DNA from: Candidatus Nitrotoga sp. CP45
GTDB taxonomy: Bacteria > Pseudomonadota > Gammaproteobacteria > Burkholderiales > Gallionellaceae
Length of the DNA: 64,000 bases
Direction of reading: 5' to 3'
Assembly (NCBI GenBank): GCA_945874105.1
Contig: CAMCFJ010000009.1
Location: 16,592-80,591, forward strand
Shown: positions 1 through 9,435 of the stretch, piece after piece
How positions within the stretch are numbered: the first letter of the stretch is position 1
Layout of the letters: each line of letters opens with the position of its first letter
Notes under the pieces: generated by a model
The model's database searches: none
Seen by the model: the letters and a program-made list of their open reading frames with translations, nothing else
What the model was told of the DNA's origin: nothing
Program-made: the position numbers and the translations under genes

Positions 1-2
1 TG

Positions 3-1892
3 GTATTGAGTGCCAAGGAAATGCATAAGGCGTTGCATGGCGATACTGTCGTGGCACGTGAAACGGGCACCGACCGGCGCGGACGCCGCGAGGCCAGTAT
101 AGTGGAGGTGCTGGAGCGCGCCACCCAGCGTCTGGTCGGGCGCTTGTATGAGGAGCATGGCATTCAGTTCGTGGTAGCGGAAAATCGTCGCATTAGCCAG
201 GATATTCTTGTTGCTTCAGGTGAGCACATCGGGGCAAAGGCGGGGCAGGTGGTGATGCTGGAAATTGTGCAGCAACCCAGCAAAAATACACAACCCATAG
301 GCCGCATTGTGCAGATTTTGGGCAATTATGCCGATCCTGGCATGGAAATTGAAATTGCGTTGCGCAAGCACGATCTGCCGTATGAGTTTCCAGCCGACAC
401 GAAACACCAAGCTGAACAAATCGCGCCCCAAGTGCAGCCGGAAGATTATGCAGGACGCGAAGATGTACGCAAGTTGCCACTGGTCACCATAGACGGCGAG
501 ACTGCGCGGGATTTTGATGATGCGGTGTATTGCGAGCCGCATGCCAATGGCTTCCGCCTGGTGGTGGCAATTGCCGATGTAAGTCATTACGTAAAGCCCG
601 GCGATGCGCTGGATAAGGAAGCTTTGAATCGCGGTAACTCGGTATATTTCCCTCGCCGCGTTATTCCAATGTTGCCGGAAGAGCTTTCCAACGGCCTTTG
701 TTCGCTTAATCCGCATGTTGAACGCCTGTGCATGGTATGTGATATGCAGATCAGCGCTCAAGGCGGTATTGAAGCTTACCGCTTCTATCCATCGGTTATG
801 TTCTCGCAGGCGCGCCTGACCTACAACCAGGTAGCCGATATGCTGGATCACCCACAAGGCGAAATGGCACAAAAGTTTGCCTCCGTACTGCCGCAAGTCA
901 ATCATTTGCATGCCTTATTCAAGACCTTGCTGCAAGCCCGCGAGAAGCGTGGTGCGATTGACTTCGAGACCATAGAAACCCAGATGATGTTTACCGATCA
1001 GGGCAAGATTGATCGCATCGTACCGTTGGTGCGAAATGATGCGCATCGCTTGATCGAGGAATGCATGCTGGCGGCCAACGTGTGCACCGCCAATTTCCTC
1101 AACGAAAGTAAGCACCCGGTGTTATACCGTGTGCATGAAGGTCCCACACCCGAAAAATTGGAAGCTGTGCGCGAGTTCTTTAAGGAATTCGGCATGGAAC
1201 TTGGCGGGGGCGAAAAACCTGAGGCTGGCGATTACGCCAAGCTGCTCAAGCAGGTCAAGGGGCGACCTGACGCAGCCTTATTGCAAACAGTGATGTTGCG
1301 TTCATTGCGCCAAGCGCGTTATTGCCCGGAAAATGCTGGTCATTTCGGTCTCGGCTACGATGCTTATACACACTTCACATCGCCCATTCGCCGTTATCCC
1401 GATTTGCTGGTGCATCGCGCCATTAAGGCTGTGTTAAATAGCGTGCAATACAAACCAAAAGAGAAGTGGGAAGAGCTGGGCATACATTGTTCCATGACAG
1501 AGCGCCGGGCTGACGATGCCACGCGTGATGTAGAAGCATGGCTGAAATGTTTCTACATGCGGGATCATCTCGGCAGCAGCTTCGAAGGCACCATATCTTC
1601 AGTGACTGGCTTCGGCCTGTTCGTTGCGCTGGACGATCTTTTCATCGAAGGGCTGGTTCATGTGTCAGAACTCGGCGCGGATTATTTCCATTACGATGCG
1701 ACCAAGCACCAGATGCTAGGCGAGCGCTCTGGCAAGCGTTATCGCCTGGGGGATCGCGTGCGCGTCAAAGTTGTGAGAGTGGATATGGAAAGTACCAAGC
1801 TCGACTTCATGCTGGATCTGCCAGCTGGGGAAGCGCCAGCCAAGGACGCGAAAATCAAGAAACCGAAAAAAACCAAAGAACGTCATGGCTGA
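3..1892 (+). CDS. rnr: Ribonuclease R, 5'-truncated by window edge
   Basis: 3'-5' exoribonuclease that degrades structured RNA in the cytoplasm. The frame is open to the first base and the first codons (L-S-A-K-E-M) read as the middle of a cold-shock domain, so the listed TTG start is not real; the family usually runs 750-830 residues and about 628 are visible. The RNB catalytic domain shows the acidic ARDFDDAVY motif about 168 residues in. An S1 RNA-binding domain follows near the C-terminus ([13 protein letters not shown], then LVHVSEL), and the tail is basic and lysine-rich, as is usual. The stop overlaps the rlmB start by 8 bp, giving the rnr-rlmB pair common in proteobacteria. Confidence 0.96.
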   Translation, partial: VLSAKEMHKALHGDTVVARETGTDRRGRREASIVEVLERATQRLVGRLYEEHGIQFVVAENRRISQDILVASGEHIGAKAGQVVMLEIVQQPSKNTQPIGRIVQILGNYADPGMEIEIALRKHDLPYEFPADTKHQAEQIAPQVQPEDYAGREDVRKLPLVTIDGETARDFDDAVYCEPHANGFRLVVAIADVSHYVKPGDALDKEALNRGNSVYFPRRVIPMLPEELSNGLCSLNPHVERLCMVCDMQISAQGGIEAYRFYPSVMFSQARLTYNQVADMLDHPQGEMAQKFASVLPQVNHLHALFKTLLQAREKRGAIDFETIETQMMFTDQGKIDRIVPLVRNDAHRLIEECMLAANVCTANFLNESKHPVLYRVHEGPTPEKLEAVREFFKEFGMELGGGEKPEAGDYAKLLKQVKGRPDAALLQTVMLRSLRQARYCPENAGHFGLGYDAYTHFTSPIRRYPDLLVHRAIKAVLNSVQYKPKEKWEELGIHCSMTERRADDATRDVEAWLKCFYMRDHLGSSFEGTISSVTGFGLFVALDDLFIEGLVHVSELGADYFHYDATKHQMLGERSGKRYRLGDRVRVKVVRVDMESTKLDFMLDLPAGEAPAKDAKIKKPKKTKERHG

Positions 1893-2622
1893 AACTCGTG
1901 TAATTCATGGCTTTCATGCCGTCACTGCGCGCATTCGCCAGCAGGCGGACAGCGTGCTGGAACTTTATGTCGATACCCAACGCCGCGATCCACGTGCTCG
2001 TGATCTGTTGAAGCTGGCGGAAAGTAACAACGTGCGCGTGGTTCCAGTGGACACAAAACGCCTTGATGGCATGGCTGGCAATGCTCGTCATCAAGGGGTC
2101 GCTGCTCGCGTAGATGCCGCGCAAAAGGTGAGGCATCTGGACGACGTGCTGGATACCCTCACCGAACCCGCGTTATTACTAGTGCTGGACGGTGTACAAG
2201 ATCCGCATAACCTGGGTGCTTGTTTGCGCAGTGCCGATGCTTTCGGCATACATGCCGTTATTGCTCCCAAAGATCGCGCCGTTGGCCTGAATGCGACCGT
2301 GGAAAAAGTTGCCTGCGGCGCGGCAGAAACTGTCCCCTACATTACCGTCACCAACCTCGCGCGTACTCTGCGCGAACTACAGGAGCGCGATATCTGGGTA
2401 GTCGGTGCGGATAGCGAGGCCAAAACTGATTTGTATGAATTCCGGCATACCGGCGCATTGGCCTGGGTGCTGGGAGCGGAAGGAGAAGGCCTGCGCCGGC
2501 TTACCAAAGAGACCTGCGACCAGCTGGTGCGCATCCCCATGCTGGGCAGCGTGGAAAGCTTGAATGTATCTGTGAGCGCCGGCGTGTGTCTGTTTGAGTC
2601 GAGAAGACAACGGACGGGGTAA
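1885..2622 (+). CDS. rlmB: 23S rRNA (guanosine(2251)-2'-O)-methyltransferase RlmB
   Basis: SpoU/TrmH-family (SPOUT) methyltransferase that 2'-O-methylates G2251 in the P loop of 23S rRNA using S-adenosylmethionine. The N-terminal 75 residues form the SpoU substrate-binding domain. The three catalytic motifs follow: [17 protein letters not shown] with the essential N and [13 protein letters not shown], and [17 protein letters not shown]. At 245 residues it has normal full length. The ATG lies inside the last codons of rnr (ATGGCTGA), so the two genes are probably translationally coupled. Confidence 0.96.
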   Translation: MAETRVIHGFHAVTARIRQQADSVLELYVDTQRRDPRARDLLKLAESNNVRVVPVDTKRLDGMAGNARHQGVAARVDAAQKVRHLDDVLDTLTEPALLLVLDGVQDPHNLGACLRSADAFGIHAVIAPKDRAVGLNATVEKVACGAAETVPYITVTNLARTLRELQERDIWVVGADSEAKTDLYEFRHTGALAWVLGAEGEGLRRLTKETCDQLVRIPMLGSVESLNVSVSAGVCLFESRRQRTG

Positions 2623-2631
2623 ACAAAAGAG

Positions 2632-2752
2632 CTTGAGGCTACGCTGAACAAATCCGTTCGCATTGAGCTTGTCGAAACGAACATCCTGAATCAGTAAGTT
2701 GCAAATAGCTTCGACAGGCTCAGCCCGAACGGAGGGACTTGTTCAGCATGAC
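2632..2752. repeat. MITE-like palindromic repeat, copy 1
   Basis: Intergenic element of about 110 bp. Its left arm (CTGAACAAATCCGTTCG..., then GAGCTTGTCGAA) and right arm (TTCGACAGGCTCAGCCCG..., then CTTGTTCAG) are imperfect inverted repeats. A second copy at 24936-25047 lies in the opposite orientation. It fills the gap between convergent rlmB and rep, where it may also act as a hairpin terminator. No ORF is visible in it. Confidence 0.8.
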
Positions 2753-2790
2753 CTGAACTTTACGTTCCGAGCTTAACCATCCAGTTTTCG

Positions 2791-4779
2791 TCAGCCTAAC
2801 ATCGCCTTCAATCGAGCTAGTTTAGCCATCCCCACATCTTTGCTTACTTCGGGTGTGCTGCCTGTTGGTAATACACCCGAAAAGATTAGTTCATCTGCGG
2901 GCAATTCTTGCAAGAAGCGGCTTGCTTCGCATACTCGCCATTCTTTTCCGAGTTTGCGTTTGGTGCAATAGCTGATTTGCAGCGAGCGTTCTGCGCGAGT
3001 TATGCCTACGTACATCAGGCGACGTTCTTCCTCAATCTGTTCCGGTTGCTCGCTTTGGTGGTGCGGCAGGGTGCCTTCTTCCACGCCAACCATGAACACA
3101 TGGCCGAATTCCAGACCCTTGGCCGCATGCAGAGTGGATAATGAAACTGCATCCGCTTCTTCTTCGCGGGATTCGAGCAGATTCATCAGCGCGATGGTTT
3201 GTGTCATCGCCAGTAACGTTTTGTCGTCGGCTTCCGATTTGCGGTTGATCCAGCCGACAAAATCCGTAACATTCGCCCATTTGCTTTCCGCCTGACGCGG
3301 TTCATGGCTGTCGAAAAGCCATGCCTCGTAATCGATCGCGCTCATTAAATCTGCCATCACCGTTGCGCACTCCTCCTTGTCGGCACGCGCTTCCATGCGA
3401 TTAATGAAATTGCAAAAGGTTAGTAACTCTTCATGTTGTCGCGCAGGAAGTTGATGTGCCATGGCGCTCTCGAAAGCTGCTGCGAACAAGCTGATATTGC
3501 GTGTGCCGGCATAGCTAGCAAGCTTCTCCAGTGTCTGGTTGCCGATACCTCGTTTAGGCGTGGTAATGGCGCGAATGAAGGCCGGATCATCATCCGTGTT
3601 TGCAATTAAGCGCAAATAGGCAGTGAGATCTTTGATCTCCGCGCGATCGAAGAAGGAGCTGCCACCACTGACGGTATAAGGCACTTTCTGCCCACGCAGT
3701 TGTTCCTCAAAAGTACGCGATAAGTGGTTGCTGCGATACAGGATGGCATAGTCGGAAAAGCGTGTATTGTGTTCAAATTTATGGGCCAGCAAACGCATTA
3801 CTACGGACTCTGCTTCGTTCTCGCCGTCCTTGGCTGCGAAGATGCGGATAGGGTCGCCCGGTCCATGATCGCTCCACAATTTTTTTTCAAATAGCTTGGT
3901 GTTGTTGCGTATTAAATGATTGGCACAGGTCAAAATACGTTGCGAAGAGCGGTAGTTCTGTTCCAGCTTGATGACGCGCAAATTCACGTGGTCATTTTGT
4001 AAATTCTGTAAATTCGCAGTGCTCGCTCCGCGCCAGGCGTAGATCGCCTGATCATCGTCGCCCACTGCCGTCAGTGCTGCGCGACTGCCAGCCAGCAAGC
4101 GGGTCATTTGATACTGGCAATCATTGGTATCCTGATATTCGTCGATCAACAAATAGCGAAAACGTTGCTGCCAGCGGAGCAGGGCTTCAGGAAAACCCTG
4201 AAATAAATCCACTGGCAAACGGATCAAATCATCAAAATCCATCGCCTGATAGGCGCGTAATGTTTCCTGATAACGCGCATAAAGTAATGCCATGCGTTGA
4301 TCTGCTTCGTTTTCCACCAGACTTAACGCTTGTTCCGGCGAGGTGAAAGAGGATTTCCATTTGGACATCACGCTTTGTGCGATACGGATATCTTGCTTGT
4401 CCGGTGCACCCAACAGCTCACTGATGATCTTTGCGGTGTCAGCACTATCGAAGATGGAAAACTGTTTTTTGTAGCCAAGCAGACCAGCCTCCTCACGCAA
4501 GATTTGCATACCCAGCGCATGAAAGGTGCTAATGGTTAAACCCTTGGTATTGCGCCCGGATAACAGCTTGCCCACACGCTCACGCATTTCATTCGCAGCC
4601 TTGTTGGTGAAGGTGATTGCGGCGATGTTGCGCGGCGCATAGCCGCATTGTTCAATCAGATAGGCAAGCTTATGAGTGATAACACGCGTTTTGCCGCTGC
4701 CTGCGCCAGCCAGCACCAACAGGGGGCCATCCAGATATTTAACTGCTTCGTATTGAGAGGGGTTGAGTTTGCTCAGCAT
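2791..4779 (-). CDS. rep: ATP-dependent DNA helicase Rep (UvrD/Rep superfamily 1)
   Basis: 3'-5' DNA helicase that assists replication forks past protein blocks. At 662 residues it matches Rep rather than the longer UvrD. Walker A is GAGSGKT at residues 25-31. The usual superfamily 1 motifs follow in order: ITFTNKAANEMRERV, the DEYQD Walker B box, GDDDQAIYAWRGA, LEQNYRSS, STLHAAKGLEFGHVF and MYVGITRAERSL. It stands alone and convergent to rlmB, across a palindromic repeat. UvrD is the main alternative; the length and short C-terminus favour Rep. Confidence 0.93.
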   Translation of the reverse strand: MLSKLNPSQYEAVKYLDGPLLVLAGAGSGKTRVITHKLAYLIEQCGYAPRNIAAITFTNKAANEMRERVGKLLSGRNTKGLTISTFHALGMQILREEAGLLGYKKQFSIFDSADTAKIISELLGAPDKQDIRIAQSVMSKWKSSFTSPEQALSLVENEADQRMALLYARYQETLRAYQAMDFDDLIRLPVDLFQGFPEALLRWQQRFRYLLIDEYQDTNDCQYQMTRLLAGSRAALTAVGDDDQAIYAWRGASTANLQNLQNDHVNLRVIKLEQNYRSSQRILTCANHLIRNNTKLFEKKLWSDHGPGDPIRIFAAKDGENEAESVVMRLLAHKFEHNTRFSDYAILYRSNHLSRTFEEQLRGQKVPYTVSGGSSFFDRAEIKDLTAYLRLIANTDDDPAFIRAITTPKRGIGNQTLEKLASYAGTRNISLFAAAFESAMAHQLPARQHEELLTFCNFINRMEARADKEECATVMADLMSAIDYEAWLFDSHEPRQAESKWANVTDFVGWINRKSEADDKTLLAMTQTIALMNLLESREEEADAVSLSTLHAAKGLEFGHVFMVGVEEGTLPHHQSEQPEQIEEERRLMYVGITRAERSLQISYCTKRKLGKEWRVCEASRFLQELPADELIFSGVLPTGSTPEVSKDVGMAKLARLKAMLG

Positions 4780-4901
4780 TAGGACACCTCTAAAAAATCC
4801 AAATTTCTTCCCGGCTGACGCTGTGAAAAATGGGTGTTTGCGGCGATACTCAAAGATGAAATGATCAGGCTAGCGGGAATGCTTTGATGGGCTGAGCAAA
4901 A

Positions 4902-5813
4902 CTACAACGGAAAGTCAGATTGTGCATTGAATGGAAACTTTGTTTTGACCAGTTCCACGATCGCAGCACCGATTTTATTTCCATGCGGTACCGTGAGTGC
5001 TTGTACTGTCATTTCCAGCGCGTTATCAAGCACGGCCCACTTATTCATCCATTCTTGAGAGAGCGGCACGCCGGGTAGTTGAAGCGCCGGAATAAGTCGA
5101 TGTGCCATCCAGCAGACTTCGAAATATAGATTCACAAACATAGCGAACTGTTCCGCGTCGAATCGGGGCAGAGCTGGTTGCAGCTCAGTTCCTTTCATAA
5201 AGCCCAGTGTAGCAGCAAGCGACAAATGGACGCCGTGGACTTCGGAATGAAATAATGCATCCCAATTACTAAGTTCATCTTGTGTTTGCTGTGTCAGGCC
5301 ACTCTCTTTTCCGGTCATTTTTTGGCATATGTCAAACTCTGTACGCTTGCGTAGCTCTCGCACCTGCGCGATATCAACCGGTTTGCCTGGAGTTACACCA
5401 TCAACGCTATAGAAGTCTGTAACTTTTTGTAGGGCAGCAGAGGACAGCACAAGGTCGTTGAAAACATCCTGAAGTAGCGTGTAGGCTTGATAAGGATATC
5501 CGCATATCGCGACTCGATCAGCGCCACATAAAGATTTAAAACTGTAAATCAATCGAGTGACGAAAATTTCATGAAGCTCGGAGAGTGGCTCCGTCATGTT
5601 TTTTCGGCTAGCCGGATTGATTAATTCGACCGTTTCAAGAAAAAAACACTTGAAGGCATCCGACAGGGCAAGATACACAGTGTACTGAAGAATTGCTCGC
5701 TGATGTCTTTGCTCTGCATCGGAAAGAAGGCGAGCACGGCCATACAGCATGCCATCATTTTCCGAAATGGCATCAAGCTGCTTAACGAAATCTTCAAGAG
5801 ATGGTGAGGTCAT
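4902..5813 (-). CDS. Hypothetical protein, 303 aa
   Basis: I do not recognise a family. The protein looks soluble and largely helical, with no signal peptide and no clear membrane segment. Its N-terminal 80 residues are charged and leucine-rich, and a short hydrophobic patch near residue 180 (LSLAATLGFMKG) probably packs in a helix core. Its ATG overlaps by 4 bp (ATGA) the stop of a 47-residue ORF upstream, so the two form a coupled unit. The pair sits between the rep helicase and a tRNA cluster, a common landing place for accessory genes, but no mobile-element genes flank it. Confidence 0.7.
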   Translation of the reverse strand: MTSPSLEDFVKQLDAISENDGMLYGRARLLSDAEQRHQRAILQYTVYLALSDAFKCFFLETVELINPASRKNMTEPLSELHEIFVTRLIYSFKSLCGADRVAICGYPYQAYTLLQDVFNDLVLSSAALQKVTDFYSVDGVTPGKPVDIAQVRELRKRTEFDICQKMTGKESGLTQQTQDELSNWDALFHSEVHGVHLSLAATLGFMKGTELQPALPRFDAEQFAMFVNLYFEVCWMAHRLIPALQLPGVPLSQEWMNKWAVLDNALEMTVQALTVPHGNKIGAAIVELVKTKFPFNAQSDFPL

Positions 5814-5953
5814 AGTCTATGTTGCCCGGTAGTATTTTCAGCTGATTGTGATCTTGGGTTCGCAGAGCTAACCGTAAGAATGTCGCCGTTAATTTTGGCG
5901 GCAGCCTTGAAAGTCCGATCATTGCATTTAATTTCAATATCGAAATTATTCAT
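5810..5953 (-). CDS. Small ORF, 47 aa, coupled to the 303-aa gene
   Basis: Too short for the ORF track. It starts MNNFDIEIK and ends GQHRL. A strong ribosome-binding site (GGAGAGGG) lies 5 nt before the ATG, and the stop overlaps the next gene's ATG as ATGA. The predicted peptide is polar, with a beta-strand-like start (FDIEIKCNDRTFKAAAKINGDILTV). Nothing identifies a function. The ribosome-binding site and overlap are the reasons to treat it as a gene: a leader peptide driving coupled translation, or a small partner of the larger protein. Confidence 0.55.
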   Translation of the reverse strand: MNNFDIEIKCNDRTFKAAAKINGDILTVSSANPRSQSAENTTGQHRL

Positions 5954-6043
5954 TGACCCTCTCCGGTTGCTTACATAGTGCTTACGTGAGATGTCGTTAC
6001 AGTCGCCAGAAAAATTAGCAAATTCTGTAACTTGTTGATTGTT

Positions 6044-6132
6044 TGGTGCCCGGGACCGGACTTGAACCGGTACAGCCGTTTCCAGCCGACGGATTTTAAG
6101 TCCGTTGTGTCTACCAATTTCACCACCCGGGC
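6044..6132 (-). tRNA. tRNA-Leu(TAA)
   Basis: Minus-strand class II tRNA with encoded CCA. The 7-bp acceptor stem is GCCCGGG/CCCGGGC with A as discriminator. The anticodon loop CTTAAAA gives anticodon TAA. The long variable arm (CGGCTGGAAACGGCTG region) and TTCAAGTCC T loop are present. It is divergent from the Gly-Cys-Pro tRNAs that follow. Confidence 0.96.
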
Positions 6133-6276
6133 GAGATAAAGCAAGTTTTGAGTGAGGGTTATTAACAGACTCATTTCACGGTGTGCATTATACAGAGATG
6201 CCTGTCACGTTAGCAAAAACATCGTGGTTTTCCTCAATCAAACCGGGTAATTGGTGAATTAACTTATGCCGTTTTC

Positions 6277-6304
6277 TTGACACTGATAGCAATATCTTTA
6301 TAAT
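6277..6304 (+). promoter_or_regulatory. Consensus sigma-70 promoter for the tRNA cluster
   Basis: TTGACA and TATAAT are separated by 16 bp, both perfect consensus hexamers. The -10 box ends 16 bp before tRNA-Gly, as expected for a strong stable-RNA promoter. Confidence 0.85.
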
Positions 6305-6320
6305 GCGGACTTCGTTTTTT

Positions 6321-6396
<76 letters not shown>

Positions 6397-6452
6397 CCTT
6401 CTTGGGAGAGTATCTTTCTTTCCCTCATTTTTGCTTAAAGCATGCGTAACAT

Positions 6453-6526
6453 GGCGGGGTGGCAGAGTGGTCATGCAGCGGCCTGCAAAGCCGTGTACGC
6501 CGGTTCGATTCCGACCCCCGCCTCCA
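6453..6526 (+). tRNA. tRNA-Cys(GCA)
   Basis: 74 nt with encoded CCA. The acceptor stem is GGCGGGG/CCCCGCC. The anticodon loop CTGCAAA gives GCA. It follows tRNA-Gly by 56 bp, the usual Gly-Cys order. Confidence 0.96.
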
Positions 6527-6593
6527 TCTTCAAGTGTACTTTCCCCAAATTTTTATCCGTGGATTTTTGTTGCTCTGTTATAATTTGCACCTT

Positions 6594-6670
<77 letters not shown>

Positions 6671-6720
6671 TATAATCAAGGTGTTAGGATATAAATCTAG
6701 CTCCGTTGTTTTTTCTGTAG

Positions 6721-6734
6721 TCAAAAACGTACCA
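6721..6734 (+). promoter_or_regulatory. Putative integrase/excisionase arm site, left end
   Basis: TCAAAAACGTACCA, close to TCAAAACTGTACCA at 15928 and to TCAAACAGCG motifs near the other element ends. The position just inside the left junction suits an arm-type site; binding is inference. Confidence 0.4.
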
Positions 6735-6748
6735 CTTTCCAATAAATC

Positions 6749-7744
6749 TTAAGCCAAAACAGCAGGCTTGCGATCTACCCATTGTGCAAGATGTTCACTG
6801 GACAGGTGCGCATACTTCTGCACCATCTCCGGTGATGACCATCCGCCCAATTCCTGCAATACATGCATCGGAGTGCCTTCTTGAATGTGCCAGCTTGCCC
6901 AAGTGTGCCTGAGATCATGCCAGCGAAAATTCTCGATGCCTGTTCGCTTTAATGCCTTGTGCCATGCCTTGGTGTTCACATGAGAAACGGACATGCCGTT
7001 GAAGGTGAACACATAAGCTAGATGCTTGCCGATCTGTTTGTGCAGCACTAAAACCGCTGCGCTTGACAGTGGAACGGGAATCGCTTTTCTGGCCTTGGCT
7101 TGATCGGGGTGTATCCATGCCGTTTTGCGCAATAAATCCACCTGTGACCATTGCAGACCAGTGACATTGGAACGCCGCAAGCCTGTTTCCAGACTGAATC
7201 GCGCCATGTCAGCAAGATGCAAAGGCAATTCGGTAATCAGCCGGTCAGCTTCATTCCGAGTTAGCCAGCGCACTCGCTTGGTCGGTTCCGGCAGCATACG
7301 CACCACCGGAGCACGATCCAGCCATTCCCATTCATTGCAGGCTTTCCTGAGAATTGCCCGGACAACTTCCTGCATACGATTGACCGTTGAGTTTGCGACC
7401 CCTTCGGCTTGCTTCGCGGCAGAAATCCTGTCCAGCACATCTCGTTTGATTGCCTGCAATTCGATGCCTGTCAGATATTGATCCAGCCAGCGCAAATGAT
7501 AAATGTCGCTGACCTGCGAGGCTTTATGTTTCGTCTCGCCCAGATACTTAACAACAGCATCGTTCCACTTGTAGATCGGCTTGGCTCCTAGCCTTTCCTG
7601 CTCCCACAAGGACGACTTCAGCTTTGCTTCGTACTCTTCCGCTTTATCGCGGACGGGAGTGCCAGAACTTTGCTGTACTCGCTTGCCCTTGTGGGTGAAA
7701 CGAACCCACCAGACTGATGAGTCCTCACGCTTGTAGAGTGACAT
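6749..7744 (-). CDS. Tyrosine recombinase/phage-type integrase
   Basis: Site-specific recombinase that inserts element 1 into tRNA-Pro and excises it. An N-terminal SAM-like core-binding domain spans roughly residues 55-150. The catalytic domain shows the first Arg (ETGLRRSN), the HDLRHTWASWH box and the tyrosine in VQKYAHLSSEHL close to the C-terminus. At 331 residues it is normal for the family. The ATG is supported by AAGGAG 8 nt upstream, which lies within the excisionase ORF, so int and xis overlap by 127 bp in different frames. The stop is 78 bp from the tRNA. Confidence 0.93.
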   Translation of the reverse strand: MSLYKREDSSVWWVRFTHKGKRVQQSSGTPVRDKAEEYEAKLKSSLWEQERLGAKPIYKWNDAVVKYLGETKHKASQVSDIYHLRWLDQYLTGIELQAIKRDVLDRISAAKQAEGVANSTVNRMQEVVRAILRKACNEWEWLDRAPVVRMLPEPTKRVRWLTRNEADRLITELPLHLADMARFSLETGLRRSNVTGLQWSQVDLLRKTAWIHPDQAKARKAIPVPLSSAAVLVLHKQIGKHLAYVFTFNGMSVSHVNTKAWHKALKRTGIENFRWHDLRHTWASWHIQEGTPMHVLQELGGWSSPEMVQKYAHLSSEHLAQWVDRKPAVLA

Positions 7745-7950
7745 GGTAAATTCTCCTTTGTGTCACCTTCCAGCGTTCGCCACTTGGAAGAATAGAGCGA
7801 ACGCAGGTACGACACAAGGTCTTCTTGGATGAATGCCCAGCACTTGCCGGGCTTGGCTGCTGGTATCTCGCCAGAACGTGCCTTGGCTTGAACCGTGACA
7901 GGGTGCATTTTTAGAAATGCGGCGGCTTCTTGTAGATTCAAGATTTGCAT
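7618..7950 (-). CDS. Excisionase-like HTH (MerR/HTH_17 type) protein
   Basis: Small DNA-binding protein of 110 residues. Residues 1-50 form a winged helix-turn-helix of the AlpA/HTH_17 sort (LQEAAAFLKMHPVTVQAKARSGEIPAAKPGKCWAF). Such proteins between rep and int usually act as excisionase or as control of int. The last 42 codons overlap the integrase start in another frame and look low in structure, so only the first 60-70 residues may be folded. It starts 2 bp after the stop of the upstream initiator gene, in one leftward operon rep-xis-int. Confidence 0.75.
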   Translation of the reverse strand: MQILNLQEAAAFLKMHPVTVQAKARSGEIPAAKPGKCWAFIQEDLVSYLRSLYSSKWRTLEGDTKENLPCHSTSVRTHQSGGFVSPTRASEYSKVLALPSAIKRKSTKQS

Positions 7951-7952
7951 CT

Positions 7953-9335
7953 CTAACCGCCTTTAGATGCCTTGCGATAAGCTTCAGCAGCAATTTCAGT
8001 TTCTAGTCGCTTTTGTTCTTCGAGTCTTCGTTCTTCGTCAGAGTTATTCGAAAGTGTGTTGAACTCTCTTGCACGCAGACGGACTTTCTCAAGTAAAAAT
8101 TCTTCCGCAGCCAACCCCATAAATTGCCCGCTAGTTTGCAAATACGCATAGAAGTCGTAAAGAAAACGATCAAGACCATTCCCATAATTCGTAATGCCAT
8201 ACTTTGCCATGTACGAAGCAATCGAACTTGCCCCCAAAGAAAATATCCTTTTATCGTCTGGTAATCGTGTTGCCTTGAATGACCTTGTAAGCGCCCCTCC
8301 ATCGGTTTCCCAGTCAATTGAAGATAGATATGCCCATAGAGGATGAACAGGCCATCGGGAACGCGTCTGGTCGTCTGGATTAGGCAGGGTCAGGCGCAAC
8401 CACTCTGTTGAGGCGTAGCTCCAGAGGCCGTTCAGATTCGCCAATACACTGTCGAGACTTACAAGGCCATGCTGTGCCAATACTTCACGCCTGAATTGAA
8501 ATTCCACGCGCCAGATGGATTCGTCACTCTTCCACCCTGCTGCTTGCCATAACGGGATAAGGTCACCACGACCACTGCTAAATGTTTCCAGCAATTTGTT
8601 ATATAAACGGCAAGCCATGATGCCACCCAGACCAACAGTCCAGCCTGTGAACTGTTCCGCTACAGCGTAGGCAGCTATGTTTTTGCCGCGAGTTACCCAT
8701 GCTTTACGATCCCATGACTCCATGTCTTCATTGGAGACAAAATCAGCACATAGATCGAGGCGGCTAACGTGAGCAGAATCGGTGAGCTTGCCCAACTCTT
8801 CCAAAATTGAGCGCAAGTGTATTTCTGCTTCTTTGGGTGTGACGCTAGATAGATACTGCGAAGATAGCTTTACATAGGCCATAGGCGTTCGTTTACTGGC
8901 TCTAGATAGGCTAATGCGGAATGCACCATCTTCTAGGACGTATGGGAACACCGACGAGCCTTTATCCTTGACCTCGAAGATATGACCCGCAATGGAGTAT
9001 TGCGCAAGAGCTTGCTGATCTATTTCGGTATGTTGGGCGAGTTGCTTGAGCTTGGTTAAATGTTCCTGAACCGGCGGGAAAATCTCACCCTGATAGGAAA
9101 GATAAAGACTATCAACCCCAAACCTTAAAAGCTTGAAATACTCATTATTGCTGTTATAGGGTTCTCTGTTAGTAGGCGTCGAACCCTTTGCCACCTCGAC
9201 ACGAGTCCGGTCGGCCGCACCGCGCACGCTGGCGCGTGCACCCGTGCGACCGGCCGGACTCGTGTCTGCGGCGGCTTGAATGGTTGTATCGCTCTCTGAA
9301 CCGAGAGACTGACGATCTGTTGATTTTTTCTGCAT
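7953..9335 (-). CDS. Replication initiation factor-like protein (Rep_trans/RstA type)
   Basis: Probably starts replication of the excised element by nicking an origin (rolling-circle type). The core resembles Rep_trans initiators of small plasmids and filamentous phages: VSRLDLCADF, then GWTVGLGG...RLYNKLLE with a candidate nicking tyrosine, then WRVEFQFRREVL. Family assignment is from motif pattern only. I place the start at the second ATG (MQKKSTD, 460 residues), because AAGGAG lies 6 nt before it; the ORF-track start is six codons further upstream. The N-terminal 60 residues are low-complexity, and a large DNA palindrome lies within their codons. Confidence 0.65.
   Translation of the reverse strand: MQKKSTDRQSLGSESDTTIQAAADTSPAGRTGARASVRGAADRTRVEVAKGSTPTNREPYNSNNEYFKLLRFGVDSLYLSYQGEIFPPVQEHLTKLKQLAQHTEIDQQALAQYSIAGHIFEVKDKGSSVFPYVLEDGAFRISLSRASKRTPMAYVKLSSQYLSSVTPKEAEIHLRSILEELGKLTDSAHVSRLDLCADFVSNEDMESWDRKAWVTRGKNIAAYAVAEQFTGWTVGLGGIMACRLYNKLLETFSSGRGDLIPLWQAAGWKSDESIWRVEFQFRREVLAQHGLVSLDSVLANLNGLWSYASTEWLRLTLPNPDDQTRSRWPVHPLWAYLSSIDWETDGGALTRSFKATRLPDDKRIFSLGASSIASYMAKYGITNYGNGLDRFLYDFYAYLQTSGQFMGLAAEEFLLEKVRLRAREFNTLSNNSDEERRLEEQKRLETEIAAEAYRKASKGG
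9198..9266. repeat. Long GC-rich palindrome inside the rep-like gene (candidate origin)
   Basis: Two 23-bp arms (GACACGAGTCCGGTCGGC... and its inverse) match at 21 of 23 positions. They enclose a second inverted repeat, GCACGC/GCGTGC. The stretch is far richer in G+C than its surroundings. Large hairpins inside or next to rep genes are typical of rolling-circle double-strand origins; that role is inference. Confidence 0.6.
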
Positions 9336-9435
9336 GATAAACTCCTTGACCATTGGCGGACATGCGATTGCTTTCCGCTACTGACAAGGAATTTATGCTT
9401 CAGGAAGGATTGATTCGAGGCACTAAAAAATAATT

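Noticed and set aside
5971-6174. 67-aa minus-strand ORF
   Set aside because: It runs through tRNA-Leu; only tRNA shadow.
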